64,000 nt of DNA from Candidatus Poribacteria bacterium. GTDB lineage: Bacteria; Poribacteria; WGA-4E; JAJDTR01. How positions within the stretch are numbered: the first letter of the stretch is position 1; each line of letters opens with the position of its first letter. The position numbers and the translations under genes were made by a program. The stretch spans positions 1 to 64,000 of the forward strand of contig JAJDTR010000052.1 in the NCBI GenBank assembly GCA_022827055.1. Reading direction: 5' to 3'. Under the pieces are notes generated by a model. That model searched no databases. It saw only the letters and a list, made by a program, of their open reading frames with translations, and was not told the origin of the DNA. Below, piece after piece: positions 24,712 to 33,744 of this stretch.

Positions 24712-25047
24712 CTAATGCGACGTGTCAACCGCATGCGTTTCGGCTTTGACTTCTTCCGCGTGACGGGCATCAGTCATCAGATCCGGCAACAGCATGAACA
24801 CGAGAAAAATGCAAATAATAAAGGGCGTCAGCGCAATGGCTGTCAAAGTTTTCTGCTCGAATTTTAGGTGCATGAAATATAGCGCGACGTAAGCCGCCTT
24901 AGAACATGCCATACCGATGAGTAGAATAAACTTTACATTTGTAGGAATCCAGTCTGGGATAACTACGAGGACTTCAGCAATCGTGAGTGCAAGCAGAATC
25001 CAAAATATTCTGAAGTATTTGGGGTGTTCCTTTTCAGCGTGTTCCAT
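24712..25047 (-). CDS. Cytochrome c oxidase subunit IV (caa3/prokaryotic type)
   Basis: This 111-residue protein has three membrane helices (about 13-32, 36-58, 66-88) with the AAYVALYFMHLKFE signature of prokaryotic subunit IV (COX4_pro). This subunit stabilises the A-type haem-copper oxidase. It begins 21 bp after the subunit III stop, consistent with one transcript. A His-rich C-terminal tail (DARHAEEVKAETHAVDTSH) is visible. Confidence 0.85.
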   Translation of the reverse strand: MEHAEKEHPKYFRIFWILLALTIAEVLVVIPDWIPTNVKFILLIGMACSKAAYVALYFMHLKFEQKTLTAIALTPFIICIFLVFMLLPDLMTDARHAEEVKAETHAVDTSH

Positions 25048-25068
25048 CTCACATTCTCCATTTCGTGA

Positions 25069-25713
25069 TTACAGTAGATAAACGAAGGTAAAAACCATAA
25101 TCCAAATAAGGTCAACGAAGTGCCAATAGAGTCCCAGAATCTCGACTTTGTGGTTGTAGTCGGCTGTGTATGTTCCTCGCATCCCCTGAATCAAGATAAC
25201 AATGAGGTAAATGACCCCGCCGGTGACGTGGGCACCGTGAAAACCTGTAATCGTGTAGAAGGTTGGGCCAAATAACACCGAACCGGAGATCTCAGCACCT
25301 GACAATCCGTGATGAGGGATTGCGTTGAGGGTGAGACCGTGCTTGATTAGTGCTGTCCATTCATACGCTTGCAGCCCTAAGAAGATTAACCCACCCAGAA
25401 TCGTCAAGCCGAGAAAAGTGCACATTCTTGACTGGTTTCCCTTCTGAATGGCTTCGAGGGCTTTGACCATGGTAACACTACTGCAGATTAGCAGGAAGGT
25501 CATAAATGCCGTGAGGTTGATACCGAGCACTTCTGATGGGGGTGCCCACTCCGCTGCGCCGGCGCGGATTGCGCCATAGGCGGCTAGCAACGCCCCAAAC
25601 GACATTGCATCACTAATGAGAAAGAGCCACATCCCCAACTTGCCTTGGCTGTCAGGCGTTAGAGACGGCTCATAGACATCGGCAGAATGATCTATGGCTG
25701 CAGTTTCCGACAA
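25069..25713 (-). CDS. ctaE: Cytochrome c oxidase subunit III, copy 1
   Basis: This 214-residue membrane protein has five or six helices and the subunit III signatures LGMWLFLISDAMSFGALLAAY, FYTITGFHGAHVTGGVIYL and YWHFVDLIWIMVFTFVYLL. Subunit III supports proton uptake and stability of subunit I. The start is a TTG at 25713 with AGGAG about 8 nt upstream; no in-frame ATG exists before a stop. It begins 3 nt after the upstream gene's stop. A second, divergent subunit III gene lies at 26.1-26.7 kb. Confidence 0.9.
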   Translation of the reverse strand: MSETAAIDHSADVYEPSLTPDSQGKLGMWLFLISDAMSFGALLAAYGAIRAGAAEWAPPSEVLGINLTAFMTFLLICSSVTMVKALEAIQKGNQSRMCTFLGLTILGGLIFLGLQAYEWTALIKHGLTLNAIPHHGLSGAEISGSVLFGPTFYTITGFHGAHVTGGVIYLIVILIQGMRGTYTADYNHKVEILGLYWHFVDLIWIMVFTFVYLL

Positions 25714-25716
25714 TTT

Positions 25717-25974
25717 TCATACTCCTTTCATATCTGAATGCGATTCATGATTGGAACGCTGTTTGACGCGCTTAATCGAAAAAAATACTCCACCGCCAAC
25801 CAGACTAAATACGATATAGGGCATAGCCATAAGAAACAGAATGCTCCATTTGAAACCCTGAGCAATCGGGTCATCAACGAGCTTACATGAGGGACATGCT
25901 TGGACTAGAGTTGGCATCACACATAGCCCGCAAACGACAACCCTCAACACGAGCGAAAAATAACGGTTAATCAT
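25717..25974 (-). CDS. Small membrane protein of haem-copper oxidase clusters
   Basis: This 85-residue protein has a signal-like N-terminus (about 5-24) ending QACPSCK, then one membrane helix (FKWSILFLMAMPYIVFSLVGGGVFF) and a basic tail. The CPxC pair just after the hydrophobic segment could bind metal or form a disulfide. Similar short proteins occur in oxidase clusters of Planctomycetes-like bacteria (recollection, not searched). Its position between two subunit III genes suggests an oxidase accessory subunit. Confidence 0.7.
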   Translation of the reverse strand: MINRYFSLVLRVVVCGLCVMPTLVQACPSCKLVDDPIAQGFKWSILFLMAMPYIVFSLVGGGVFFSIKRVKQRSNHESHSDMKGV

Positions 25975-26096
25975 AAAAATCTCCTAATTCACGATGCGTA
26001 GTCGATGAATACGTTCCCGAATCGTCGGTTTCCGACTTTCCTCTGACACTTCAAGTAGAATGCTACCGTGATTGGGAGTTATCTTCAATCCTTAGT

Positions 26097-26702
26097 TTAG
26101 ACCAAATAGACCATCACATAGAGTATTGGCCACAGCACCACGACAAATGTCCAATAGATAGCGCAGATTTCGACGCCAACGTGGCGATCTATCGAGTAGC
26201 ATCCACCCAATGCCTTGGCAAAAACACTTAACTCCCAAACAACCGCAACCAAAACGTGCAGGGCATGACAACCGATTAGGACGTAGAAAATTGAACCGTA
26301 AACTCCCGACGATAGCGTAAATCCGTGATGCACTAGGCGAACCCATTCGGAGCCTTGTACAACAAGGAATATCACACCGAGCACCCCGGTCACTAGCAAC
26401 CAACGTCTAAGTTCTTTCTGGCTATCCTTACGCGCTGATAATAGCACCCGTATCATGGTATAACCACTGAACAATAGCACAATTGTATTAATCCCCGTGA
26501 CGCCAATCGGCAACCGCACATCAGCCTGAGAGGGCGGAGGCCAAGTCACACTACCTAATCGAAACACGAGGAATGTCCCAATCAAGCCCGCGAAAAACAT
26601 GATTTCCGCGCCTAGAAGTATTAGTATGGCCAAACGGGCGTTGCTCGTCGGTTGACCTGTATCAGCGGTATGTTCGTAGGTTGCTTGATCTGCGTCCGTC
26701 AT
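26097..26702 (-). CDS. Cytochrome c oxidase subunit III, copy 2
   Basis: This 201-residue membrane protein has five helices and subunit III features: ILLGAEIMFFAGLIGTFLVFRLG, YVLIGCHALHVLVAVVWEL and IYWTFVVVLWPILYVMVYLV. It diverges strongly from the copy at 25.1 kb, including a different glutamate context in helix 2, so it is not a recent duplication. It may form a heterodimeric replacement for the seven-helix subunit III or serve another oxidase form. Confidence 0.87.
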   Translation of the reverse strand: MTDADQATYEHTADTGQPTSNARLAILILLGAEIMFFAGLIGTFLVFRLGSVTWPPPSQADVRLPIGVTGINTIVLLFSGYTMIRVLLSARKDSQKELRRWLLVTGVLGVIFLVVQGSEWVRLVHHGFTLSSGVYGSIFYVLIGCHALHVLVAVVWELSVFAKALGGCYSIDRHVGVEICAIYWTFVVVLWPILYVMVYLV

Positions 26703-26749
26703 CAGACTTAACGCCTAGCGTACCCAAGGGACTGGTATTATATCACCTG

Positions 26750-26860
26750 TTAGTTCTTCACAAGTGCGACAATCGTTGCGAAAATAAATAGGACGACAAA
26801 GATTGCAAACAGCAGCAACCCGATGCGTCGATTTCGACTTTCCTTTTCGTGGCCATTCAT
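26750..26860 (-). CDS. 36-residue single-helix membrane peptide in the oxidase cluster
   Basis: An ATG at 26860 opens MNGHEKESRNRRIGLLLFAI, then a hydrophobic helix (VVLFIFATIVAL) and VKN-stop. A basic/charged N-terminus followed by one helix is typical of small oxidase subunits such as CcoQ-like peptides. A GAGGAGG sequence lies about 12 nt upstream. The gene fits exactly between haem O synthase (ends 26884) and subunit III copy 2. It is too short to identify by family, but its placement and composition support translation. Confidence 0.65.
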   Translation of the reverse strand: MNGHEKESRNRRIGLLLFAIFVVLFIFATIVALVKN

Positions 26861-26883
26861 CCGAGCTAAGATTCCTCCTCCCC

Positions 26884-27786
26884 TCACACGGTCTTATCGA
26901 GCGCCATTGCAATAAACACAAGCGGCAGATATACCAATGAGGCGTATAGCAACCGTTTTGCAGACACGGTTGTAGGAGAAACTGACAACTTTATACCGAA
27001 CGCGAGAAAACTGACGCTCAATACTAGTGCGGCGAAGAAGTAAAGGATGCCCGCAATGCCAATCAATGTGGGCAGCAGTGCTACGACGAGAAGAGCCAAA
27101 CAGTTGCTGACAATTTGTCGTCTCGTGCTCTTGCCATCCGGGTGAACAACCGGGAGCAATCGGAATCCCGCCTGTGCGTATTCGTCGCGGTAGATGCAGG
27201 CAATCGACAGGGAGTGAGGAAGCTGCCAAAGAAAAAGAATGGCGAAAAGTATCCACGCTTCAATGTTGATTGTTCCTCGTGCAGCAACCCAGCCGATAAC
27301 CGGTGGCAATGCCCCTGGTACAGCGCCGGCAACGGTGCAGAGCGGTGACTTCTGCTTGAGCGGTGTATAGATGAACAGATAGGACACGACGATAACAGAG
27401 ATGACCAATGCGCTTAAGGGGTTAACGCGGATCGCCGTGAATGCGAGGCCGCCCACAGTCAGTAACACGCCAAAGAACAGCGCTGTCGTAGGTTCGACAC
27501 GCCTGTCTGGTAGGGGACGGTTGCATGTTCGTACCATCTGTGCATCGAGATCACGTTCAAGGTACTGATTCAGAGCTAACACTCCCGCCGCCGACAACCC
27601 GGTGCCGACAATTGCGTGAACAAGTTGAAGCCAATTGAACGAATTCGAAGAGGCAAGATAAAAGCCTGCCGAGGTCGTAATCAGAATCATTGCTACGAGC
27701 CGCGGCTTCGTCAGCTCCACAAAAGTTGACACTCGCCGGCTCAGTTCGGACAAGTCATTGCCTAGCGTCTGAGTTGTTGACATCAT
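26884..27786 (-). CDS. ctaB: Protoheme IX farnesyltransferase (haem O synthase)
   Basis: About 300 residues with seven to nine membrane helices of the UbiA prenyltransferase family. The first Asp-rich motif reads NQYLERDLDAQMVRTCNRPLP and the second is YRDEYAQAGFRLLP. It farnesylates haem B to haem O, the precursor of haem A for the oxidase. ATGs at 27792, 27786 and 27783 are all possible; AGG lies about 7 nt before 27786. It follows haem A synthase in the same direction. Confidence 0.92.
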   Translation of the reverse strand: MMSTTQTLGNDLSELSRRVSTFVELTKPRLVAMILITTSAGFYLASSNSFNWLQLVHAIVGTGLSAAGVLALNQYLERDLDAQMVRTCNRPLPDRRVEPTTALFFGVLLTVGGLAFTAIRVNPLSALVISVIVVSYLFIYTPLKQKSPLCTVAGAVPGALPPVIGWVAARGTINIEAWILFAILFLWQLPHSLSIACIYRDEYAQAGFRLLPVVHPDGKSTRRQIVSNCLALLVVALLPTLIGIAGILYFFAALVLSVSFLAFGIKLSVSPTTVSAKRLLYASLVYLPLVFIAMALDKTV

Positions 27787-27821
27787 GTGCATACCTAAAA
27801 CGATTAGAGGTTGTCACGCCG

Positions 27822-27862
27822 AGATTTGTTATCGCGGTCGCTATTCAGTCGCTTGATCCTTA
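27822..27862 (-). repeat. Dispersed repeat family (GATCAAGCGACTG type), copy 4
   Basis: The reverse complement reads AAGGATCAAGCGACTGAATAGCGACC and on to GCGATAAC, matching the family at 5372-5410. It sits between ctaB and ctaA. Confidence 0.6.
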
Positions 27863-27883
27863 TCATTAACGAGTTCTTCTTAA

Positions 27884-28990
27884 TCAAGAGGTCGGACTTA
27901 AGCTTGTAAGACGATATACTATCACGGTAACTAAGACGGACACGACTAGCATCAACGCGCCGATTGCAACATGGCCAGTTGTGATTATCACGCCCACGGA
28001 AGAAGACACAACTTTACCAACGGCGGTGAATTCAGCAACGTATGCCGCGCCGCCCAAAACCAACTGCACAGCAAGCAAACCGCTGAGTACCAACACGGGA
28101 CGCACAAGCCGAAAATAGGCTAAGTAATCTCTCAACACCCGTCCCGAAAGCAAAAATACGTGAATTGTCACCAAGGCGGCAAAAAGCAGATGGGCGTCCA
28201 GTCGAGTCCCGGTATGCCTCAGAATCGCACCGAAGATGAATTGAACATAAATGAGCACTAATGTAATGCTGCTTAGTCGTCTCAGGCGCGACACACCCGC
28301 ATCTTCGATTCTCTGCCAAGTTTGCAACCATCCGCGCGAGGTAAACAACACTAAACTTGCGGTCAACCCAAAAAACACTTGGGCAAAGCAAGCATGCACA
28401 ATTGCGAGGACTCTGCTAAGGTGCGTCACCCGCAGACCGCCCATCACACCTTGCGCGATGACTGCAAGAAGTGCGATCACGCCAAGCAATTTAAGCCATC
28501 CCCGATCGTCCTTTGTCCAAATTGCTACCAACAACAGAATCGTTAGCACCCCGACGATTGAGCCGATTAATCGATGGGTGTGTTCGTAGAGAACGCCGTG
28601 TACGTAGACATCCAGTCTCGAGTCCGATTTAATCAGAGTATAGATTCGTTCATTCTCACTATCCGTGAGTCTCCACCTGTCCCCTTCTACTTCAGTCGAG
28701 ATTACAGCATTCTCCGAAATTGAAATCTCATTGTTTTCAAGCGCACTCCGCAAATTGTCGGAGAGGTTGCCGTTCTCTAAATCGGATTGCAAACTCGGAT
28801 CGATACTGAGCAGAAAACCGCTTACCGTTTTCGACAAAGGATAGAGGAACATGTTGTATCCGAATGTCGTGGGCCAATCGGGAACGGCAAGCCCTGAATC
28901 CGTACTGGTTACAAGCCCTCCCATGCATATTAGAATAAAGGTCATCACTGCTGTCAATACAGCGACCCGGTGAAGCCAAACATTATACAT
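27884..28990 (-). CDS. ctaA: Haem A synthase (COX15/CtaA family)
   Basis: This 368-residue membrane protein has eight helices. Helix 1 is followed by the family motif GGLVTSTDSGLAVPDWPTTFG. Haem-ligand histidines lie in EHTHRLIGS, HACFAQVFFG, HTGTRLDAHLL and TTGHVAIGA. It oxidises the haem O methyl group to the formyl of haem A. An extra loop of about 70 residues after helix 1 (about 45-115, rich in Ser, Asp and Glu) is longer than in typical members. Its neighbour ctaB provides its substrate. Confidence 0.9.
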   Translation of the reverse strand: MYNVWLHRVAVLTAVMTFILICMGGLVTSTDSGLAVPDWPTTFGYNMFLYPLSKTVSGFLLSIDPSLQSDLENGNLSDNLRSALENNEISISENAVISTEVEGDRWRLTDSENERIYTLIKSDSRLDVYVHGVLYEHTHRLIGSIVGVLTILLLVAIWTKDDRGWLKLLGVIALLAVIAQGVMGGLRVTHLSRVLAIVHACFAQVFFGLTASLVLFTSRGWLQTWQRIEDAGVSRLRRLSSITLVLIYVQFIFGAILRHTGTRLDAHLLFAALVTIHVFLLSGRVLRDYLAYFRLVRPVLVLSGLLAVQLVLGGAAYVAEFTAVGKVVSSSVGVIITTGHVAIGALMLVVSVLVTVIVYRLTSLSPTS

Positions 28991-29152
28991 GTCAAACTCA
29001 TGGAAAGGCTATTAATCTAAACGCAATGCTTCTAAAAGGCGACCCAAAAAATACAACAACAATGGGGGTGCGGACTAACACGGACACGGATTGGTCTTTG
29101 CCGATTATGGCTAATCAACCCGTACCCCTGCCGTCCGCAACCCAAGACTTGA

Positions 29153-31012
29153 TTAATCTGCAGTAGCGCCCGCTGGTATCGGTTCACCGTGAGAAGGTTC
29201 GCCGTCCGCCTGCGTCTGTGGAATCCAGTCTGCATCAGCGCCGGGAACGCTATACTCGTAGGGCCCGTGGTAGACATGCGGGATCTGATCGAAATTGCCG
29301 TGCGGCACCGGAGTTGGCGCCTGCCACTCAAGGGTGTTCGCGTGCCACGGATTCTGTTCAGCTACCCTGCCCTTATACATACTCCAGAACACATTTACCA
29401 ACATGATTATCTGAGCAGCACCCAGAATGAACGCGCAGATGGTGATGAATTCGTTAATCCCTTGAATTTCCATGCCACCGGGGCCACGGAGATCCGTGTC
29501 CAGCGGATTATGAATGCGTCTACGATGTCCAGCCACGCCGAGTATGTGCATCGGAAAAAAGACACCGTTAAAGGCAAGGAATGACAGCCAGAAGTGAATC
29601 TTCCCAAGTGTCGCATTCATGTGTCGTCCGAACATTTTGGGGAACCAGTAGAAGATTGCACCGAACAACGCAAATACACTTCCGCCGAAGACTACATAAT
29701 GGATATGCGCGACAATGTAGTAGGTATCGTGGATGTGAATGTCTACAGGCGAATTTGCCATGTAGATACCGCTGAGCCCCCCAATGACGAACATGGAGAC
29801 AAATGCAAGTGAATGCAACATCGGTACGGTATAGCGTATCGATCCACGGAATAAGGTACCCAACCAGTTAAAGGTTTTTATCGCCGAAGGAACGGCAATC
29901 AACATTGTCGTCGTCATGAACCCCATACTTAATGCAGGGTTCATCCCGCTCTGGAACATGTGGTGTCCCCATACGACCCAGCTAAGAAAGGCAATAGAGA
30001 TCATCGCCCATACCATCGACTTGTAACCGAAAATCGGCTTTCTGGAAAAAACCGAAATCATCTCCGAGGCGAGCCCCATGCCTGGCAATATCAGAATGTA
30101 GACTTCGGGATGGCCAAAGAACCAGAAGAGGTGCTGCCAGAGGAGTGGTTCGCCCCCGCCTGCCGCCGCGAAGAATGACGTCCCCGCCATTCTATCGAAT
30201 AGCAACAACGCGAGTGCGGAGGCTACTACAGGAAACGCAAGCAACAGGAGAATTGCTACGATGAAGAGCGACCAGATGACTAGCGGGAGACGAAAGTAGG
30301 TCATACCCGGCGCGCGCATGTTTATGACAGTGGTAATGTAGTTAATGGACCCCATTAGCGAGGAAACGCCCATGACAATAAGCGCGATGCACCAGAGGTT
30401 CTGCCCCCAGTACACACCCGTGAAGTCCGGAACCGAAGATAGCGGCGCGTATCCGGTCCAACCCGCGGCGGCATGTCCACCCGGGACCAAAAACCCCGCC
30501 ATCATGATAACCGCGCCAAGCACGCTCGTCCAGAAGGACAACATATTTAGCACAGGAAACGCCATGTCTCTTGTGCCAATCATCAGTGGAATCAGGAAAT
30601 TCCCAAACGCACCGACAAGCAATGGTACGACGACGAAGAATACCATGATGGTGGCGTGCATGGTAAACAGCGCATTATAGAACTCTGGTCCAATGATACC
30701 GGCGTGCATCGTTCGCTCAAACCAGTTCTCCTCATCGTCCTCGCCCCACTTCTCCCACATTTTGTCTGCGCCGGAGACGACTTCTCCTTCGTCAAGGTAT
30801 TCTTGAGAAACCCCGATGATCGGGAGAGGTTTATCAGGCCAAGCAAGCTGCCAGCGGAACAGTAACGCCAGTCCACCGCCGACTATGAACATAATCAATC
30901 CATATATTAAGAATTGCTTTCCAATCATCTTGTGGTCGAGAGAAAAGATGTACTTACTGACAAAACTTTCCTCGTGATGATGGTCATGCGATTCATTTGC
31001 GTGATCGTTCAT
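29153..31012 (-). CDS. ctaD: Cytochrome c oxidase subunit I (A-family haem-copper oxidase)
   Basis: This 619-residue protein has 12 or more helices. The active-site HPEVY motif (LFWFFGHPEVYILILPGMG) provides the CuB histidine and cross-linked tyrosine; WGHHMF gives the CuB histidine pair, and HDTYYIVAHIHYV carries the haem a3/a histidines. It reduces O2 to water and pumps protons. An N-terminal His-rich stretch (NDHANESHDHHHEES) is present. The C-terminal 90 residues extend beyond the core with a Pro-rich tail. Located between ctaA and subunit II. Confidence 0.95.
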   Translation of the reverse strand: MNDHANESHDHHHEESFVSKYIFSLDHKMIGKQFLIYGLIMFIVGGGLALLFRWQLAWPDKPLPIIGVSQEYLDEGEVVSGADKMWEKWGEDDEENWFERTMHAGIIGPEFYNALFTMHATIMVFFVVVPLLVGAFGNFLIPLMIGTRDMAFPVLNMLSFWTSVLGAVIMMAGFLVPGGHAAAGWTGYAPLSSVPDFTGVYWGQNLWCIALIVMGVSSLMGSINYITTVINMRAPGMTYFRLPLVIWSLFIVAILLLLAFPVVASALALLLFDRMAGTSFFAAAGGGEPLLWQHLFWFFGHPEVYILILPGMGLASEMISVFSRKPIFGYKSMVWAMISIAFLSWVVWGHHMFQSGMNPALSMGFMTTTMLIAVPSAIKTFNWLGTLFRGSIRYTVPMLHSLAFVSMFVIGGLSGIYMANSPVDIHIHDTYYIVAHIHYVVFGGSVFALFGAIFYWFPKMFGRHMNATLGKIHFWLSFLAFNGVFFPMHILGVAGHRRRIHNPLDTDLRGPGGMEIQGINEFITICAFILGAAQIIMLVNVFWSMYKGRVAEQNPWHANTLEWQAPTPVPHGNFDQIPHVYHGPYEYSVPGADADWIPQTQADGEPSHGEPIPAGATAD

Positions 31013-31232
31013 TCGACACGAACTCCTTTCCTTTGAATGGTAATTGTTTCTTCCACTTAATCTGAAACTTCAGGTGTTTCTCTATTTGTGTCTGTCCCAT
31101 CTGCTCGCATTCCAATCTAATTCACAAAGGACAGGACTCTAACTTTGAAGTTGCCCTCAGCGGTGCCCACTTGCAGACAACGAAACAGTTTGCCGTAAGG
31201 GATATCAAGGTTCTTCAGCACACCGCTTGCTG

Positions 31233-31916
31233 TCATTTCCAAGCTTCTTCTACCCACTTCGCATAGGCATCATCCGTATGGACATTTAGGTATCCGAGCA
31301 TTCCGGAGTGCCCAAATCCGCAAAGTTCAGCACACGGGATTTCGTACTTGCCTACCTTCGTTGCATCAAACCACACGTCAATAGTCCGCCCAGGCAAGGC
31401 ATCCTGCTTGACCCGCATATTCGGTAAGAAGAAACTGTGGATGACATCCTCTGATGTAAGTTTGACGTGTACGACCTTATTCACCGGTACGTGTAACTGA
31501 TTCTCAAGCGTCAGGTCATCGTCAGTCCCTAGTTTGCCGTCAGGTCCCGGATACGTCATGTCCCAGTTGAATTGTTTGCCGCTGACTTGTACTAGGACAT
31601 CATCAGGACTGCTAGGGAACTGGGACGGGATTTTGAGTCTGTTCCATTGCGGTAAGCTCAACATTGCTAGCCCGAATACTATGACGGTCGTAACTGCCGT
31701 CCAAGTGATTTCGAGGGTTGTGCTACCTTCGATGTAATCCGCTTTGCGTCCTTCTTTAAAGCGGTACTTAATCATAAAACCGATGAGTACCGCCATTACA
31801 GCTATAAACACGATGGCAGTAATCCAGTAGATTAGGACAAAGAGGTTATCGACTCCTTCTCCAAAAGTAGACGCGTTTTCTGGAAGCCATTCAGGGAAAT
31901 TCAGCCATTTCAGCAT
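31233..31916 (-). CDS. ctaC: Cytochrome c oxidase subunit II (CuA)
   Basis: This 227-residue protein has two N-terminal helices (about 25-48 and 65-88) and a periplasmic cupredoxin domain. The binuclear CuA ligands are visible as HSFFLPNMR (His about 157) and CAELCGFGHSGM (Cys195, Cys199, His203, Met206). It accepts electrons from cytochrome c or a cupredoxin. No cytochrome c domain is fused at its C-terminus, so an external donor is needed; several candidates are encoded upstream. Confidence 0.93.
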   Translation of the reverse strand: MLKWLNFPEWLPENASTFGEGVDNLFVLIYWITAIVFIAVMAVLIGFMIKYRFKEGRKADYIEGSTTLEITWTAVTTVIVFGLAMLSLPQWNRLKIPSQFPSSPDDVLVQVSGKQFNWDMTYPGPDGKLGTDDDLTLENQLHVPVNKVVHVKLTSEDVIHSFFLPNMRVKQDALPGRTIDVWFDATKVGKYEIPCAELCGFGHSGMLGYLNVHTDDAYAKWVEEAWK

Positions 31917-31967
31917 TTCATTAAAATCTCCTTTCTGGGTCGCTGAATTCGTTGGAGAGCGTTTCTC

Positions 31968-32765
31968 TCACGTAATGTCCACACGACGATACGCAGTTTG
32001 AGCAGCGCCAAAATACATCACAATACAGAACAGACCGGTAACAACGAGCGATAAAGTCAGTTGAGGAATCTCACCAACCGCTGAAGGATTGTTGAGATAG
32101 AGGCATCGTCGTAACGCTGCGACGCCGTAGGTCAAGGGATTTATTTTCATCACCCATTCAAGCAGCGGTGACACCCCGGCTACGGGGAAAAACGCCCCGG
32201 ATAGCAACCAAATCGGGATGAGGATAAGATTCATCACTGCATGAAATCCTTGTGTCGAATCCATGCGCCACGCAATCGCCAACCCCAGGCTCGTAAGACC
32301 AAAACTCAGAAGCACCATCACACCAACAGTTGACAGAACAGAAGCAAAACTGAAGGACAATCCAATAATTGGCGACAGCACGAGAAAAAGTGCCCCTTGA
32401 ACGAGCGCTAATGTAGTTCCGCCACACGCTTGTCCGAACACGACGCTCCATCTGGAAACCGGAGCAATTAAAACGCCTTGAAGAAATCCTTCTCGTCGGT
32501 CTTGCACTACGGCGATGGTTGAAAAAATCGCAGTGAACAACAGGACGAGCGCCAAGACGCCGGGGTAGAAATAAGTAATATAGTTTGTCTCTGCAGGAAG
32601 TCCCGACGGACGGAATGAAGCGTTTAACCCACCACCCAGCAGAAGCCAAAATACCAATGGTTGCGCAATTGCGCTGACTAAACGGCTCCGCTGACGCAGA
32701 AATCTGATGATTTCACGCCACCAGATTGTCACAACGGGAAGTAGGATTCTTGCTATCAAGAACAA
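31968..32765 (-). CDS. ABC-2 type transporter permease
   Basis: This 265-residue permease has six helices, the QDRREGFLQGVLIAPVSRW motif of ABC-2 exporters after helix 2, and IPIWLLSGAFFPV before helix 5. The start is a TTG at 32765, without a clear ribosome binding site. Its ATPase partner lies at 33.7-34.7 kb; a toxin-antitoxin module sits between the two. ABC-2 transporters adjacent to oxidase genes are common and may export haem or assembly factors, but the substrate is not known. Confidence 0.87.
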   Translation of the reverse strand: MFLIARILLPVVTIWWREIIRFLRQRSRLVSAIAQPLVFWLLLGGGLNASFRPSGLPAETNYITYFYPGVLALVLLFTAIFSTIAVVQDRREGFLQGVLIAPVSRWSVVFGQACGGTTLALVQGALFLVLSPIIGLSFSFASVLSTVGVMVLLSFGLTSLGLAIAWRMDSTQGFHAVMNLILIPIWLLSGAFFPVAGVSPLLEWVMKINPLTYGVAALRRCLYLNNPSAVGEIPQLTLSLVVTGLFCIVMYFGAAQTAYRRVDIT

Positions 32766-32886
32766 AACTCATCTTCTCTAATGCACGTTAATGCACGATT
32801 CAAATCTCGCCGTTTCATGCGACTTACAACTCGGCAATCTTTCGGAAGCAGGGAATAACGGCAGCCATCCGCTCGTTGGAACAGCA

Positions 32887-33246
32887 TCACGATATAATAC
32901 TTCGTGGTTTTAATTCAACCGGTTCTGGCTTCAATGGCATAATACGAAACTCAATCTGCTTGCCAACGACTTTGGCAATACGCTGAAGCATTAAAACCGC
33001 ATCACCAATTGAGTCATCGTCGTAGTCGGTCATTTCAAGGTCATCAATAACTTTGGCTGTTGTCCCGACTTTCTCCGCTAATTCCTCTTGAGTCATTGAT
33101 CTGGAATCACGAAGGTCATAAACCTGCTGTGCAATGTCCCCCTTGATTCGCTCGGCTTCAAGCATCTGCATCATTTCGGGGTCATTTTGAAAGTAGAGCT
33201 GGTGAAGAATCTCCACTGCGGATGTTGTTGTTTTTTTGGCTGTCAT
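32887..33246 (-). CDS. HTH (Xre-type) antitoxin, HigA-like
   Basis: This 119-residue protein has a helix-turn-helix of Xre type at about 45-100 (VYDLRDSRSMTQEELAEKVGTTAKVIDDLEM). The toxin is encoded directly upstream and their frames overlap by 4 bp. Toxin-first order with an HTH antitoxin is the HigBA arrangement. It would bind the toxin and repress the promoter. Confidence 0.85.
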   Translation of the reverse strand: MTAKKTTTSAVEILHQLYFQNDPEMMQMLEAERIKGDIAQQVYDLRDSRSMTQEELAEKVGTTAKVIDDLEMTDYDDDSIGDAVLMLQRIAKVVGKQIEFRIMPLKPEPVELKPRSIIS

Positions 33247-33623
33247 AGTTCAAGTTCCTGTGTATGTTGTTCCGGGTTTTGCTTAAATTGGTTTTTGCGT
33301 CTAATGGCTCTTTCAATTTCTCGCGGTGAAACCTCTGCCATCTTCTTCACGATTCCGTGAGAAATCACGGCTGCAATATTACCGTGAAAGAAGTATAGAA
33401 TTCGATACCTCACATTCCCTATTCGGGTCCTCAACTCATAAATGTCATCTCGCAAATAATCCGCTTGCGGACGCCTGAGTTCACGCCCCTTTTCCTGCAG
33501 ACGTTCAATCAACCATCTGCATTTTGCTCGAGCACGCCGGCTCAGTTGATTTAGCCAGTCTTGCGTTGGTACGCTGCCATCAGTTTTCTTGTAGAATACA
33601 ACTCGTGTTTCTTTTGCTTTCAC
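33243..33623 (-). CDS. RelE/HigB-type toxin, Gp49-like family
   Basis: This 126-residue protein has the HigB/Gp49-type core: VFYKKTDGSVPTQDWLNQL, then LEERLQEKG-like helix (LIERLQEKGRELRRPQADYLRDDIYELRTRIGNVRYRILYFFHGN). Such proteins cleave mRNA at the ribosome or in free RNA. The start is GTG at 33623 (no strong ribosome binding site). Unlike the two other toxin genes in the window, this frame is intact. The C-terminal region (RAIRRKNQFKQNPEQHTQELEL) is charged. Confidence 0.87.
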   Translation of the reverse strand: MKAKETRVVFYKKTDGSVPTQDWLNQLSRRARAKCRWLIERLQEKGRELRRPQADYLRDDIYELRTRIGNVRYRILYFFHGNIAAVISHGIVKKMAEVSPREIERAIRRKNQFKQNPEQHTQELEL

Positions 33624-33744
33624 GCGATTTCGATTGTCGCGAGTCTGCCAATATTATACCTTGCTTGGTTGAACTGAACCCGAACATGAACTTTTTTCTA
33701 ACGCCGCTAGTTAAGGACTTCCGTGTAATGCTGTAGCAGAATGT

